Source of the DNA: Verrucomicrobiota bacterium
GTDB lineage: Bacteria > Verrucomicrobiota > Verrucomicrobiia > Limisphaerales > SIBE01
Direction: 5' to 3'
Length of the DNA stretch: 64,000 nt
NCBI GenBank assembly: GCA_016871515.1
Contig: VHDE01000001.1
Span: 17,434-81,433, forward strand
The translations under genes were made by a program, and so were the position numbers. How positions within the stretch are numbered: the first letter of the stretch is position 1; the number at the start of each line of letters is the position of its first letter. Of this stretch, positions 27,589-37,506 are shown one piece after another. The notes under the pieces are model-generated. The model made no database searches and was not told the origin of the DNA. It worked only from the letters and a program-made list of their open reading frames with translations.

Positions 27589-30276
27589 CTACTCTCGGGT
27601 TAGTGCTTCATCCAAATTGAGAATTGTGGAGCAAACTCCCGTGTATGCGGCGTGTTCGCCGGCGTCGAGATGATTGTCCCGAGGCGATTCGCCAATGCCC
27701 AGAAGTCTTCGCGCGGCGTCCGGATTATCAGTGAATTCCAGACGCAATCGGTCCAAGCTGGCGCGCAATATTTTGGTCTCGGCAGATGCTGGCTTGCGAG
27801 CCAGCACAAGCCGGAAGGCCTGTTCGATGCGTTCCTCCGGAGATGTTCCGCTCGTTCTCAACACACGTTCGGCTAACGCCCGGGCCGCTTCGACGTACGT
27901 CGTGTCGTTGAGCGTGGCTAAGGCGTGAAGTGGCGTATTTGTGCGCGGCTGCTTCACCGTGCATACTTGGCGGGAAGCCGTATCAAAGAACATCGTCGGC
28001 GCAATGATCCGCCGCCAAAAAGTGTAAAGGCTCCGGCGGTAAAGGCCTTCTCCTTTGTCTTGCTGATACTTCTTGTTGCCGAAAGTGGCTTCCTCCCACA
28101 CACCGCTGGGTTGATACGGTTTGACCGACGGCCCGCCAAGTCTTCGGACCAGCAGCCCGCTGGCGGCTAGCGCCTGATCGCGGAGCATCCAGGAGGGCAT
28201 CCGATAGCGCGCTCCTCGGGCGAGGAGCCTGTTCTCTGGATCGCGTTCTGCCAGCTGCGACGAGACTTTCGAGGATTGCCGGTATGTGGCGCTGGTCACA
28301 ATCAACCGGCAAAGCCGCTTCAAATCCCACCCAGAGTCAATGAACTCCGCTGCCAGCCAGTCGAGCAATTCGGGATGAACGGGAGCTTCGCCTTGAACGC
28401 CGAAATCCTCCGGTGTCTTTACCAAGCCAATCCCGAAAAATTGTTGCCAGAGCCGGTTGACTGTTACGCGCGCGGTCAATGGATTCTCCGCAGCGACGAG
28501 CCATTGCGCGAGGTCCAAGCGACTTCCCTTCACGCTGGTGGATAACTTAGCCGGAACAGCCGCAGTGACTTCCTCACCGCGTTTGTCGTAGATGCCTTTG
28601 TCGAGCATAAACGTCGTCCGCGGCTTCGGCATGTCTTCCATGACCATGACGCGGACAATGGAGCGATTAATTCGATCTCGTTCTTCATTAAGTTCCCGCA
28701 GTTGTTTCAGCTGCTTTGCATATTCCGGAACAGATTTGTCAAATTCCTTTTCGAGTTCCGAGAGTTGTCCGCGATTCCGTTTCGGCGCGGCCACTTTCAA
28801 GATATTCTTGATGCCATCTGAAAGGCTCGCCGCTTTGTCCGAATCAGCCGCTGTTTTTCCTTCTGCACGGACAAAGAAGTTCGTTTCAAAATGGTCAAGA
28901 TCATTGGCTGCCGCTTTGAAATCGGTGTCGAGCTTGGCTAGCCTTGCCTTTTGTGCTTCGGTCGGCAGTTCGATATTCGGCTTCGACTGCGGGTCACCGC
29001 CACTCCCATCCACAGACGTCTGATTGAAAAACGCGAACATGCTGTAGTAATCGCGTCGTGTGAGCGGATCGAACTTGTGGTCGTGGCACCGGCAACAATT
29101 GAACGTCAGTCCGAGCCAGACAGTTCCCGTCGTTTCGGCCATATCCATGACGTAATCGACGCGGTTTTCCTCGGGGATACGGCCGCCTTCGCCGTTGATC
29201 ATATGATTGCGGCAAAAACCTGTGGCAAGTTTCTGCTCGTGAGTGGGGTTCGGAAGAAGATCGCCCGCAAGCTGCCAAATGGTAAACCGGTCGTAAGGCA
29301 AATTACGATTGAACGCATCTACAACCCAGTCGCGCCAAGGCCACATGGTCCGTTCAGAGTCGCCTTGGTACCCATTTGAATCGGCGTAACGCGCTGCTTC
29401 CAGCCAGTCCCACGCCATGCGCTCGCCGAACGCGGGCAATTGCATCAGGCGCTCGACCATTCTTTCGTAGGCCCCAGCAGATGTATCCGACACAAATGCG
29501 TCCACTTCCGACGGAGTAGGCGGCAGCCCTGTCAGATCGAGAGTGGCGCGGCGGACCAATGTTTCTCTGGAAGCTTCGAGTGATGGCATAAGGCCTTCTC
29601 TTTCGAGGCGGCCGATGATGAAATTGTCGATTGGGTTGATCACTCGAGCGACGCTTGTATTTAAGCGTGGCGGATTGACGCGACGAATCTTTTCGAAGGC
29701 CCAATGTTCACCCCAACGAGCGCCCTCATCAATCCAGCGCTTGAGCAAGGCAATCTGAGCTGTTGAAAGCGGGCGGTTCGCTTTGGGTGGCGGCATCACC
29801 TCGTCTGGGTCACGGCTTGCAACGCGTCGATAAAGTTCACTCTGCTCGCTTTTGCCAGGCGCGATGACAGCATTCTCCAGTTTGAGAGCATCCTGTTTCT
29901 GGTCGAGGCGAAGCTTGCCCTTGCGGGCTTGCTCGTCGGGACCGTGACATTGGAAACAGTTGTCCGAAAGGATCGGGAGGATTTCGCGGCTAAAGCTGAC
30001 AGCCGAGGGAAGGTCGGCCGCAAATGATGGAAACGACAGAAACAGGCAGCATAGACACCCAATAGTACAGAGCAGAGAAGCTGCGGCCCAAATCCGAAAT
30101 CCGAAATCCGAAATCCGAAACAAAACAGCACTATGCAAATTCACAATTCCAGACCAGCCCGATGGAGATTTGCGGCCTTTTCCGTTTTGAAGTTTGGAAT
30201 TGTTTCGAATTTCGGATTTCGAGTTTCGGATTTTCACCGCCAAACCTCTGCGGAGGCTGCGAACAATTGTGAGCAT
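27589..30276 (-). CDS. PVC-type cytochrome c / DUF1549-DUF1553 (PSD1) domain protein
   Basis: ILSDNCFQCHGPDEQARKGKLRLD heme motif; ARYADSNGYQGDSERTMWPWRDWVVDAFNRNLPYDRFT; N-terminal about 70 aa overlaps dispersed repeats. Confidence 0.85.
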   Translation of the reverse strand: MLTIVRSLRRGLAVKIRNSKSEIRNNSKLQNGKGRKSPSGWSGIVNLHSAVLFRISDFGFRIWAAASLLCTIGCLCCLFLSFPSFAADLPSAVSFSREILPILSDNCFQCHGPDEQARKGKLRLDQKQDALKLENAVIAPGKSEQSELYRRVASRDPDEVMPPPKANRPLSTAQIALLKRWIDEGARWGEHWAFEKIRRVNPPRLNTSVARVINPIDNFIIGRLEREGLMPSLEASRETLVRRATLDLTGLPPTPSEVDAFVSDTSAGAYERMVERLMQLPAFGERMAWDWLEAARYADSNGYQGDSERTMWPWRDWVVDAFNRNLPYDRFTIWQLAGDLLPNPTHEQKLATGFCRNHMINGEGGRIPEENRVDYVMDMAETTGTVWLGLTFNCCRCHDHKFDPLTRRDYYSMFAFFNQTSVDGSGGDPQSKPNIELPTEAQKARLAKLDTDFKAAANDLDHFETNFFVRAEGKTAADSDKAASLSDGIKNILKVAAPKRNRGQLSELEKEFDKSVPEYAKQLKQLRELNEERDRINRSIVRVMVMEDMPKPRTTFMLDKGIYDKRGEEVTAAVPAKLSTSVKGSRLDLAQWLVAAENPLTARVTVNRLWQQFFGIGLVKTPEDFGVQGEAPVHPELLDWLAAEFIDSGWDLKRLCRLIVTSATYRQSSKVSSQLAERDPENRLLARGARYRMPSWMLRDQALAASGLLVRRLGGPSVKPYQPSGVWEEATFGNKKYQQDKGEGLYRRSLYTFWRRIIAPTMFFDTASRQVCTVKQPRTNTPLHALATLNDTTYVEAARALAERVLRTSGTSPEERIEQAFRLVLARKPASAETKILRASLDRLRLEFTDNPDAARRLLGIGESPRDNHLDAGEHAAYTGVCSTILNLDEALTRE

Positions 30277-30387
30277 ATCACTTTTACAAAATGTAGACTG
30301 GGATTCTGCTCGAAAGTCAACGCTCTAACACTGTTGGTCGTAGCACAGAGTTTCATTCTGTTGTATCGCGGCTTGTCCATCCGCAGC

Positions 30388-30520
30388 GCTAAATCGAAAC
30401 ACGCAACATTGGCGCCACCGTGGTTGGCAGGGCGCGTCACTCCGTGCGCGCCGCAACGGCACTAAGCCTAGCCTAGACTGCCTGGCACACCAAGGCGCGC
30501 ACGGAGTGACGCGCCCTGCC
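30388..30520 (+). repeat. Modular repeat C, copy 1 (GCTAAATCGAA head plus GGCAGGGCGCGTCACTCCGTGCGCGCC hairpin)
   Basis: Head gctaaatcgaaacacgcaacattgg and inverted arms ggcagggcgcgtcactccgtgcgcgcc / ggcgcgcacggagtgacgcgccctgcc. Confidence 0.85.
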
Positions 30521-30563
30521 TCTGAACCGAAAGGCGAAATGTCCCAAGGCAGCATCGTCCGAT

Positions 30564-31748
30564 TCAGGACGATGCCAGCGCCAGCGTGAAGTAGAAGCTG
30601 CTTCCTTGGCCGAGTTCACTTTGCGCCCAAACCTCGCCTCCGTGGCACTGAACGATATGTTTGACGATGGACAAACCGAGACCCGTGCCGCCTAGTTCGC
30701 GTGAACGCCCTCGCTCGACGCGGTAAAATCGTTCGAACACTCGCCCGAGCGCATCCGCCGGAATACCGGGACCATCATCTTGAACGCAAATTTCAGCCTT
30801 CTCATTGTCCAGCACGCGGGCGCTCACCGTGATCTGGCGCCCAGCATGGCCGTACTTGATCGCGTTATCCACCAGATTGAAGAGGACCTGCTGAAGACGG
30901 TCGGAATCCGCGCGCACGGCCAAGCCGAGAGGGATAGCGTTTTTGATCGTGGTTCTTTTCTCGCCAGCCCGCGATTGAAAGTCTTCGAGGACTCGCTCGG
31001 TGATCGGCTGAAGTTCCACAGGTTGGATGTTCAAAGCGCCTTGACCTGATTCCAACTGCGAAATCGTCAGCAGATCCTCGATCAGAAACGTAAGCCGATC
31101 GGTGTGTTTCAGAATCGTCTGCAGGAACCGCCCGGCCACGACCGGATCATCTTTGGCGCCGTCAATCAACGTTTCGACATAACCTTTGATGAGAGACAGT
31201 GGTGTCCGCAATTCGTGACTGACATTAGCAACGAATTCCTTGCGCGTACTCTCCAACTGTTTGAGCCGCGTCAGGTCATGCAGAACCAGGACAGAGCCTT
31301 GTTGTTTCCGTTCGGCGTCCAGGATGGGAGCGGCGTTGACTTGAAGGTATCTGCGACCAGTTCCGGGCAGCTCCAATTCAAAGCCCAAAACCGGTCCGTC
31401 CTCGGAGATGCGGCGGATAACTTCCGTGAGTTGGTGAAGCCGGAATGCTTCGAGGACGCTTTGCCCACGAATCTCGTGAGACACACGCATCAGGCGCTTG
31501 AGGGCCTGATTCGCCAGCTGAATCCGGCCTTCGATGTCCAACACCAAAACGCCTTCAGCAATGCTGTTGAACAATGCTTGCTGCTGCGCTTCCGATTGGA
31601 CGGCTGTCTTCCTTTGCTCTTCCCGCAGGCTGGCGATCTCCTCCTCGCGCTGCGCCTTTTCACGGCTCGCTTCGCGCCACCGTTTTCGCCACCAAAAATG
31701 CAGCCAGACTCCACCCGCCAAGGCAAGGAAAGCGAGAGCCTGCCACAT
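30564..31748 (-). CDS. phoR: PAS-containing sensor histidine kinase PhoR
   Basis: FVANVSHELRTPLSLIKGYVETLIDGA, NLVDNAIKYG, GTGLGLSIVKHI; adjacent phoB/phoU/pst. Probable start MWQALAFLALAGG. Confidence 0.9.
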   Translation of the reverse strand: MWQALAFLALAGGVWLHFWWRKRWREASREKAQREEEIASLREEQRKTAVQSEAQQQALFNSIAEGVLVLDIEGRIQLANQALKRLMRVSHEIRGQSVLEAFRLHQLTEVIRRISEDGPVLGFELELPGTGRRYLQVNAAPILDAERKQQGSVLVLHDLTRLKQLESTRKEFVANVSHELRTPLSLIKGYVETLIDGAKDDPVVAGRFLQTILKHTDRLTFLIEDLLTISQLESGQGALNIQPVELQPITERVLEDFQSRAGEKRTTIKNAIPLGLAVRADSDRLQQVLFNLVDNAIKYGHAGRQITVSARVLDNEKAEICVQDDGPGIPADALGRVFERFYRVERGRSRELGGTGLGLSIVKHIVQCHGGEVWAQSELGQGSSFYFTLALASS

Positions 31749-31779
31749 GAAAAGTAATGCCGCCGCGGATTGCCGAGCG

Positions 31780-32463
31780 CTAGTTTTCCACGAAACGATA
31801 GCCAACGCCGCGCACGGTGTCGAGGTAACGCGCGGCCTGCCCGAGTTTTTCGCGCAGCCGCCGCATATGCGTATCGACCGTGCGCGTGTCGATGAGATTA
31901 TCGTATTCCCAAACGTCGTGCAGCAATTGTTCACGCGACTGGACGCGGCCTCGGCGTTGGGCCAGAACGGTAATTAACTTAAATTCCGTGGCCGTCAGGT
32001 CGATCCGCTTTTCGCGCACTGTGACTTGATGGCGCGGAACATCGATGCACAAGTCGCCAAAGCGGATTTGGTCGGAATTCTCTTCTGTCGTCTGCCCGCG
32101 GCGCAGCAAACCTTTGACACGCAAGACGAGTTCTCGCGGACTGAACGGCTTGGTTACATAGTCGTCAGCGCCCAGTTCCAGGCCCAACACCCGATCGATT
32201 TCGGACGATTTCGCGGTGAGCATCAGGATCGGAACAGCGGATGTCGCCGGATCGCGGCGCAAGATCTTGCAAACCTCCAATCCATCAACTTCCGGCAACA
32301 TCAAATCCAACACAATGAGATCAGGCCCCATCTGGCGCGCTTTCTTCAGGGCTTCCTTTCCATCCGCGGCTTTGATCACTTGAAACCCGGCTGCTTTCAA
32401 GTTGAACTCGATCAGTTCGACGGCATCCTGTTCATCATCTGCGACGAGAAGTTTTGGTTTCAT
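31780..32463 (-). CDS. phoB: Phosphate regulon response regulator
   Basis: Receiver (LLVADDEQDAVELI, DLIVLDLMLPEVDG) plus winged-helix DNA-binding domain. Confidence 0.92.
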   Translation of the reverse strand: MKPKLLVADDEQDAVELIEFNLKAAGFQVIKAADGKEALKKARQMGPDLIVLDLMLPEVDGLEVCKILRRDPATSAVPILMLTAKSSEIDRVLGLELGADDYVTKPFSPRELVLRVKGLLRRGQTTEENSDQIRFGDLCIDVPRHQVTVREKRIDLTATEFKLITVLAQRRGRVQSREQLLHDVWEYDNLIDTRTVDTHMRRLREKLGQAARYLDTVRGVGYRFVEN

Positions 32464-32517
32464 GCTGGCGACAGAATCAATTTCAGCGCAGCCGACGGCC
32501 GCGTTCCGTGTGGAGGT

Positions 32518-33192
32518 TTAGGCATGGCGCACGGCTGCGCCTTTGCCGGTATGGCGAATATCCAATGCTTCATACAAATAGACTACTTCCTCGGCAATGT
32601 TCGTGGCGTGATCAGCGATCCGCTCGAGACTTTTCGAGATGACCATAAAATTGAGACAGCGGCCAATTGTCTCAGGCTTCTCAGTCATGCAGCCAACGAG
32701 CTCCCGATGAAGCCGCTTGTTCAATTCATCGACTTCTTTGTCGTGCGGGATTACTTCGCGAGCCTTAAGGGGGTTGCGATTGACGAAGGCGTCGAGGGCA
32801 TTATTGAGCATCGAGAGAGCAATGCCAGCCATGCCCGGGATATCGATCTTAAGGGTGAGCGGCGCTTCACGGCTTAGCTCAAGCGAGCGGCGGGAAATGG
32901 TCGTGGCTTCGTCGCCCACACGTTCGAGATCAAGGGAGACTTTCATGGCCACGGTGATCAGCCGCAAGTCCGTCGCCAGCGGTGCTTTCGCCAGCAAATT
33001 GACCGCCGCTTCATCGATATCAATTTCAAACTGGTCGATCAGACTGTCATCCTCTTTAACCTGGCGGGCGAGATCGTCATCCCGTTCGGCGACAGCTTGC
33101 ACGGCGCGAGTGACGGCGCTTTCGGCATGGCTCGCCATTGTCAGCAACATCTCTTTCAATGCGACCAATTCCTGTTCGAAGTGTTGTGGCAT
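32518..33192 (-). CDS. phoU: Phosphate signalling complex protein PhoU
   Basis: MPQHFEQELVALKEMLLTMASHAESAVTRAVQAV...DRLITVAMKVSLDLERVGDEA-type PhoU repeats; the ORF track start lies in repeats. Confidence 0.92.
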   Translation of the reverse strand: MPQHFEQELVALKEMLLTMASHAESAVTRAVQAVAERDDDLARQVKEDDSLIDQFEIDIDEAAVNLLAKAPLATDLRLITVAMKVSLDLERVGDEATTISRRSLELSREAPLTLKIDIPGMAGIALSMLNNALDAFVNRNPLKAREVIPHDKEVDELNKRLHRELVGCMTEKPETIGRCLNFMVISKSLERIADHATNIAEEVVYLYEALDIRHTGKGAAVRHA

Positions 33193-33237
33193 ATCAATTC
33201 GCTTGAGCAAAAGAGCGCGTCCTGCGCCAATGAATCT

Positions 33238-33310
33238 GGTAAGACAGCACGTCCCGCCTGTCCGGCTCTGCTGTACGCGAATGCTGGACAGGCGAGACGC
33301 CTGTCGTACC
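33238..33310. repeat. Inverted repeat related to the GGCAGGACAG/GGCGGGAC family
   Basis: ggtaagacagcacgtcccgcctgtcc...ggacaggcgagacgcctgtcgtacc. Confidence 0.75.
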
Positions 33311-33328
33311 GAAAGTAACCAATGGGTC

Positions 33329-33397
33329 GGTAGGGCGGCGTTGCTGCGCCGCCTTGTCAAACCCGCGCTTCCGGCGGCGCAGCAACGCCGCCCTACC
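33329..33397. repeat. Perfect 25-bp inverted repeat GGTAGGGCGGCGTTGCTGCGCCGCC
   Basis: Arms 33329-33353 and 33373-33397 are exact reverse complements. Confidence 0.92.
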
Positions 33398-33422
33398 CTC
33401 AGGTTCATGGGGAACGGCCATT

Positions 33423-34271
33423 TCAACCAAAGCGTCCCGTAACATAATCCTCTGTTTGTTTCTTGGCCGGGTTAGTGAAGATTTTGCGTGTCGCATCGTA
33501 CTCGATTAGTTCTCCCAAATAGAAGAACGCGGTAAAATCCGAAATACGCGCCGCCTGTTGCATGTTATGCGTGACAATGACAATCGTGAAGTCTCTCTTC
33601 AAATCGAAAATCAGTTCCTCGATCTTGGCCGTGGCGATTGGATCGAGAGCCGACGCCGGCTCATCCATAAGAATGATTTCGGGTCTAATGGCAATGGCGC
33701 GCGCAATGCAAAGTCGCTGCTGTTGCCCCCCCGAAAGCCCCAGCGCGCTTGTGTGCAAACGATCCTTCACTTCCTCCCAGAGCGCTGCCTGACGGAGGCT
33801 TTTTTCAATGATGTCATCAAGGTGGGACTTGCTCTTGGTTCCATGCAGGCGCAACGCGTAGGCGATGTTTTCGTAGATCGATTTGAGAAACGGGTTCGAG
33901 CGCTGAAAGACCATCCCAACGCGCTTGCGCAGTTCAATCACATCCACTTCTCGGCTATTAATGTTCTGACCGGCGATCTCGACCAAGCCTTCCGTGCGAA
34001 CGCCATCGATCAGATCGTTCATCCGATTGAAACAGCGGAGCAAAGTAGATTTCCCGCATCCCGATGGCCCGATAAAAGCCGTCACGACTTTCTCGCGGAC
34101 ACCCAAGCTGATGTTTTTCAGAGCCTGGTTCTTTCCATAGAAGAGCGATAGGTCGGCCGTCAGGATCAATGGCGGCGCGCCGGGAGAGTTCGGCTCCGCG
34201 GAATCGAGCGCATCAAACTCGACAGCGACCTTTGGCGCAATGGATTCGGTCATGCGGTCAACCTTAGGCAA
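33423..34271 (-). CDS. pstB: Phosphate ABC transporter ATP-binding protein
   Basis: [39 protein letters not shown]. Confidence 0.96.
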   Translation of the reverse strand: MPKVDRMTESIAPKVAVEFDALDSAEPNSPGAPPLILTADLSLFYGKNQALKNISLGVREKVVTAFIGPSGCGKSTLLRCFNRMNDLIDGVRTEGLVEIAGQNINSREVDVIELRKRVGMVFQRSNPFLKSIYENIAYALRLHGTKSKSHLDDIIEKSLRQAALWEEVKDRLHTSALGLSGGQQQRLCIARAIAIRPEIILMDEPASALDPIATAKIEELIFDLKRDFTIVIVTHNMQQAARISDFTAFFYLGELIEYDATRKIFTNPAKKQTEDYVTGRFG

Positions 34272-35208
34272 ATAGGCGCATCTGCTTTCTCATGTGGGCT
34301 CGGACCAGTATGGCAACAAAGTTCAGCGCGAACGTCAGCAGTAACAGCACAATTACTGTCGCATACAAAATCGGACGGGTCTGCTCGATGTTGGGCGATT
34401 GGGTGGAAAGAATAAAAACGTGGTAGCCCAAATCCATGAACTTGTCGGTCAATGACCTGGGCAATGAGGCCATGTAGTAGGCCGCTCCGGTCATCAGGAT
34501 AGGCGCTACTTCACCAGCAGCGCGACTGACCGCGAGAATCCCTCCCGTCATGATCCCGGGCAACGCTTGTGGCAGAACAATTCTAACGATCGTTTGCAGT
34601 TTGGTGGCGCCCAAAGCGAGGCTCCCTTCGCGCAAACCTTGCGGAATGGCTCGCAACGCTTCTTCCGTCGCTACGATCACCACCGGAAGTGTCATCACCG
34701 CCAAAGTCAACGAAGCCCAGAGGATCGCTTCCTTGCCCCAAAGCGGTTTGGGATCGTCCGGGCGCAGCAAGCTGTCCATGTTCTGGCCGACAAAGTGGAT
34801 GAAGAAGCCGAGGCCGAACAATCCAAAAACAATCGACGGAACGCCTGCCAGGTTGCTGACGGCCCCCCGAATGAATCGAGTGATTCCGGTATGCCCTGAG
34901 GCATATTCGGTGAGGTAAATGGCTGTAATCACGCCTATCGGCAGAACGAATAACGTCATTAAAATCACTCGCGCGGCCGTTCCAAAGACCATTGGCAACA
35001 CACCGGCCTTATTCACGTCGAACATGTCCTGCTGCGTTCCACCGGTAATGAATCTCCAAGAGAGCGCTCCCATTCCGTTGTAAAGAATATTGCCAAGGAT
35101 AAGGGCCAGCATCGCAATGATAAGGAACGACGCGAGCCCCGTTACTCCAGTGAAGAAGAACGACGAAAAGGCAAAGCGCCGGGCTGTGAATTGACGCTTC
35201 TGGTTCAT
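34264..35208 (-). CDS. pstA: Phosphate ABC transporter permease PstA
   Basis: Permease with multiple TM segments, [15 protein letters not shown]; operon context. Confidence 0.95.
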   Translation of the reverse strand: MNQKRQFTARRFAFSSFFFTGVTGLASFLIIAMLALILGNILYNGMGALSWRFITGGTQQDMFDVNKAGVLPMVFGTAARVILMTLFVLPIGVITAIYLTEYASGHTGITRFIRGAVSNLAGVPSIVFGLFGLGFFIHFVGQNMDSLLRPDDPKPLWGKEAILWASLTLAVMTLPVVIVATEEALRAIPQGLREGSLALGATKLQTIVRIVLPQALPGIMTGGILAVSRAAGEVAPILMTGAAYYMASLPRSLTDKFMDLGYHVFILSTQSPNIEQTRPILYATVIVLLLLTFALNFVAILVRAHMRKQMRLFA

Positions 35209-36377
35209 GCAACCTTGCCCTCCATTCGGTGCTTTAAACGATGAATCACTATCTCGCTCACAAGATTTGACACGAACGTCACGAGAAAAAGCAGCGCGCC
35301 GGTCATGAAGAGCATCCGATAGTGCGGCCCGCCCACCACCGCTTCGAGGACCTCGGCCGCAATGGTGGCTGTAATCGTCCGAGTCGAATCAAAGATATTC
35401 CATGAAACGATGCTAGCGTTGCCACTGGCCATGAGAACGACCATTGTTTCGCCGATGGCTCGGCCAAAACCGAGAATCACCGCCGCAAGAATCCCTGGCA
35501 AAGCTGCCGGCAAGACAATTTTCCAAGCTGCTTCCCAACGCGACGAACCGAGAGCCAATGCCGCTTGCGTATAACTGCGCGGGACACTCGTGAGCGCGTC
35601 TTCAGAAATCGAAAACACCACCGGAATGACAGCCAATCCGAGCGCGATGCCGGCCACGAAAGCATTAAGCCGCGATTCATAACCAAAAATGTCTTGCAAC
35701 ACGCTCGCCATCACAATGAGCGCAAAGAAGCCAAGCACTACGGAGGGCACGCCGGCGAGCAGTTCGATCGCGGGCTTGATGATTTCTCGCAGTCGAACGG
35801 GCGCCAATTGTGAAACGAAAATGGAAGCGCCAATCGCCAAGGGAACGCTGAACAGAAGGGCAATCAGTGTGGTTTTGATGCTGCCAATAATGAGGGGCGC
35901 AATGTTGTACTTTGGGATTTGTGAAATAGGCTGCCAAATCGAGACCGGCTTTTCGTAATCGCTCCACTGGTAGGGAAAGATTAGGTAACGCCAGGCCGTC
36001 GTATTAACCGCTGCATCCTTGTCTTTGGGCGCTTCATCGGCTGTTTCGACTTTCAGTTCCATCAGCAATTTCATCGTCTCCCGATCCATTTCTTTGAATT
36101 GCGCTTCCGTCAGGTCCAAGTATTTCCGCAAGGCTTCGGGAGTGAGCTTATCCATCTCCTCCGGCGGAATGACTTTGCCCACCAGCGAACTGTTCATCTT
36201 TCCGAGAAAGATCGGCAGCGCTTCTCGTCCGACAAAAATGAAGATGAGGAAGACGGTCAGGATGGCTGAAAGCGAAACAAGGAAGATGAGTTTCTCGGCC
36301 AGCCATTCGGCAGGACGCGCCCGGTGTCCGCGCCGGATGGCCAGCCATGTCCTTGAGGTGGAAGTATTCAGTTGCAC
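35205..36377 (-). CDS. pstC: Phosphate ABC transporter permease PstC
   Basis: GVPSVVLGFFALIVMASVLQ, ALGSSRWEAAWKIVLPAALPGI; operon context. Confidence 0.94.
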   Translation of the reverse strand: MQLNTSTSRTWLAIRRGHRARPAEWLAEKLIFLVSLSAILTVFLIFIFVGREALPIFLGKMNSSLVGKVIPPEEMDKLTPEALRKYLDLTEAQFKEMDRETMKLLMELKVETADEAPKDKDAAVNTTAWRYLIFPYQWSDYEKPVSIWQPISQIPKYNIAPLIIGSIKTTLIALLFSVPLAIGASIFVSQLAPVRLREIIKPAIELLAGVPSVVLGFFALIVMASVLQDIFGYESRLNAFVAGIALGLAVIPVVFSISEDALTSVPRSYTQAALALGSSRWEAAWKIVLPAALPGILAAVILGFGRAIGETMVVLMASGNASIVSWNIFDSTRTITATIAAEVLEAVVGGPHYRMLFMTGALLFLVTFVSNLVSEIVIHRLKHRMEGKVA

Positions 36378-36380
36378 AGC

Positions 36381-36500
36381 CCCCTCTCCCTAACTCTCTC
36401 CCCATCCGATGGGGAGAGGGAAAAGACCCCTATGCGGACTTCAGCGCCGACGCCTTGTTCCCTCTCCCCATCGGATGGGGAGAGGGTTAGGGAGAGGGGT
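36381..36500. repeat. Large inverted REP-like pair (CCCCTCTCCCTAACTCTCTCCCCATCCGATGGGGAGAGGG and its complement)
   Basis: Arms near-perfect (one mismatch), located between pstS and pstC. Confidence 0.9.
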
Positions 36501-36565
36501 AACTTTGATGGCATGCTTACAACATGAATCTCTTCATTCAGATGTGAATCGATTGGATCGTGCGG

Positions 36566-37426
36566 CTATTTTTGACGCAAGACTTCCGGCAGCGGGAAAT
36601 AGCCGACGTCCTTGACGAGCTTTTGGCCTTCCCCGCTGCGAATCCAATTCAGATAGGCAGCAACTTCACCCTTGTCCAGGGCGGGATTTACGTAAATGTA
36701 CAAATAACGCCAGATGGGATAAGTGCCTTTGACTACTGTTTCCTCAGTCGGTTCGATGGCAGGACTGCCTTCGTCTTTCTTAATGAGAAGGTGCTTGGCG
36801 CCCGTTCCGTAGGCTGCCCCACCGTAACCGATGCCATTCTTGTCCTTAGCCACCGCTTGCAGAACGGCGGCGGTTCCAGGCATCGTTTGCGCGCTGGCCA
36901 CGAAGTCTCGCCCCTTCAGGACGTTTTCTTTGAAGAATTCATAAGTGCCCGAGCTGTTCTCGCGGCTATACACGGTGATTGGAGCATTCGGCCCACCGAG
37001 ATCTTTCCAGTTTTTGATCTTGCCTGTGAAGATCGCTTCGACTTGAGGAAGACTTAGCTCTTTGATGGGATTCTCGGAATTGACGTAAACCGACAGTCCG
37101 TCCAGAGCGACTTTATATTCCGTCGGACGCTTGCCAAAAGCGCGAATGCAATTTTCGATTTCCCGGGGCCTGATCTTTCGAGAGGCATTGCAAAGGTCGG
37201 TCGTCTGATTTTGCAACGCGGCGAAGCCCGTGCCGGTGCCACCGCCTGTTATCTGGATTTTCGTCTCGGGTTTTTTCGTCATATAAACCTCAGCCCATTT
37301 CCGGGCGAGGATCACGAGTGTATCCGATCCTTTGGCTGTGATGGTGCCCGCATGAACGGCGTTGCCAAGGAGCAGCAAGGCCGTCGCAACTGTCAGTTTG
37401 CTTATCTGCTTATCGATTGCTTTCAT
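36566..37426 (-). CDS. pstS: Phosphate-binding PstS-like substrate-binding protein
   Basis: TITAKGSDTLVILARKWAEVY, ITVYSRENSSGTYEFFKENVL; adjacent pstC. Confidence 0.93.
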   Translation of the reverse strand: MKAIDKQISKLTVATALLLLGNAVHAGTITAKGSDTLVILARKWAEVYMTKKPETKIQITGGGTGTGFAALQNQTTDLCNASRKIRPREIENCIRAFGKRPTEYKVALDGLSVYVNSENPIKELSLPQVEAIFTGKIKNWKDLGGPNAPITVYSRENSSGTYEFFKENVLKGRDFVASAQTMPGTAAVLQAVAKDKNGIGYGGAAYGTGAKHLLIKKDEGSPAIEPTEETVVKGTYPIWRYLYIYVNPALDKGEVAAYLNWIRSGEGQKLVKDVGYFPLPEVLRQK

Positions 37427-37506
37427 AAAAACTCTTTTCTCCAGTTAAGCCTGCATATGTGTCGATTGCGTTAAGCTCGCGCGAACTTTTGGTTAATTGG
37501 CGGCCA

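Noticed and set aside
37427-37506. Possible Pho-box (three TTAAC motifs upstream of pstS)
   Set aside because: Spacings of 22 and 26 bp do not match the PhoB box layout I know; not supportable without a weight matrix.
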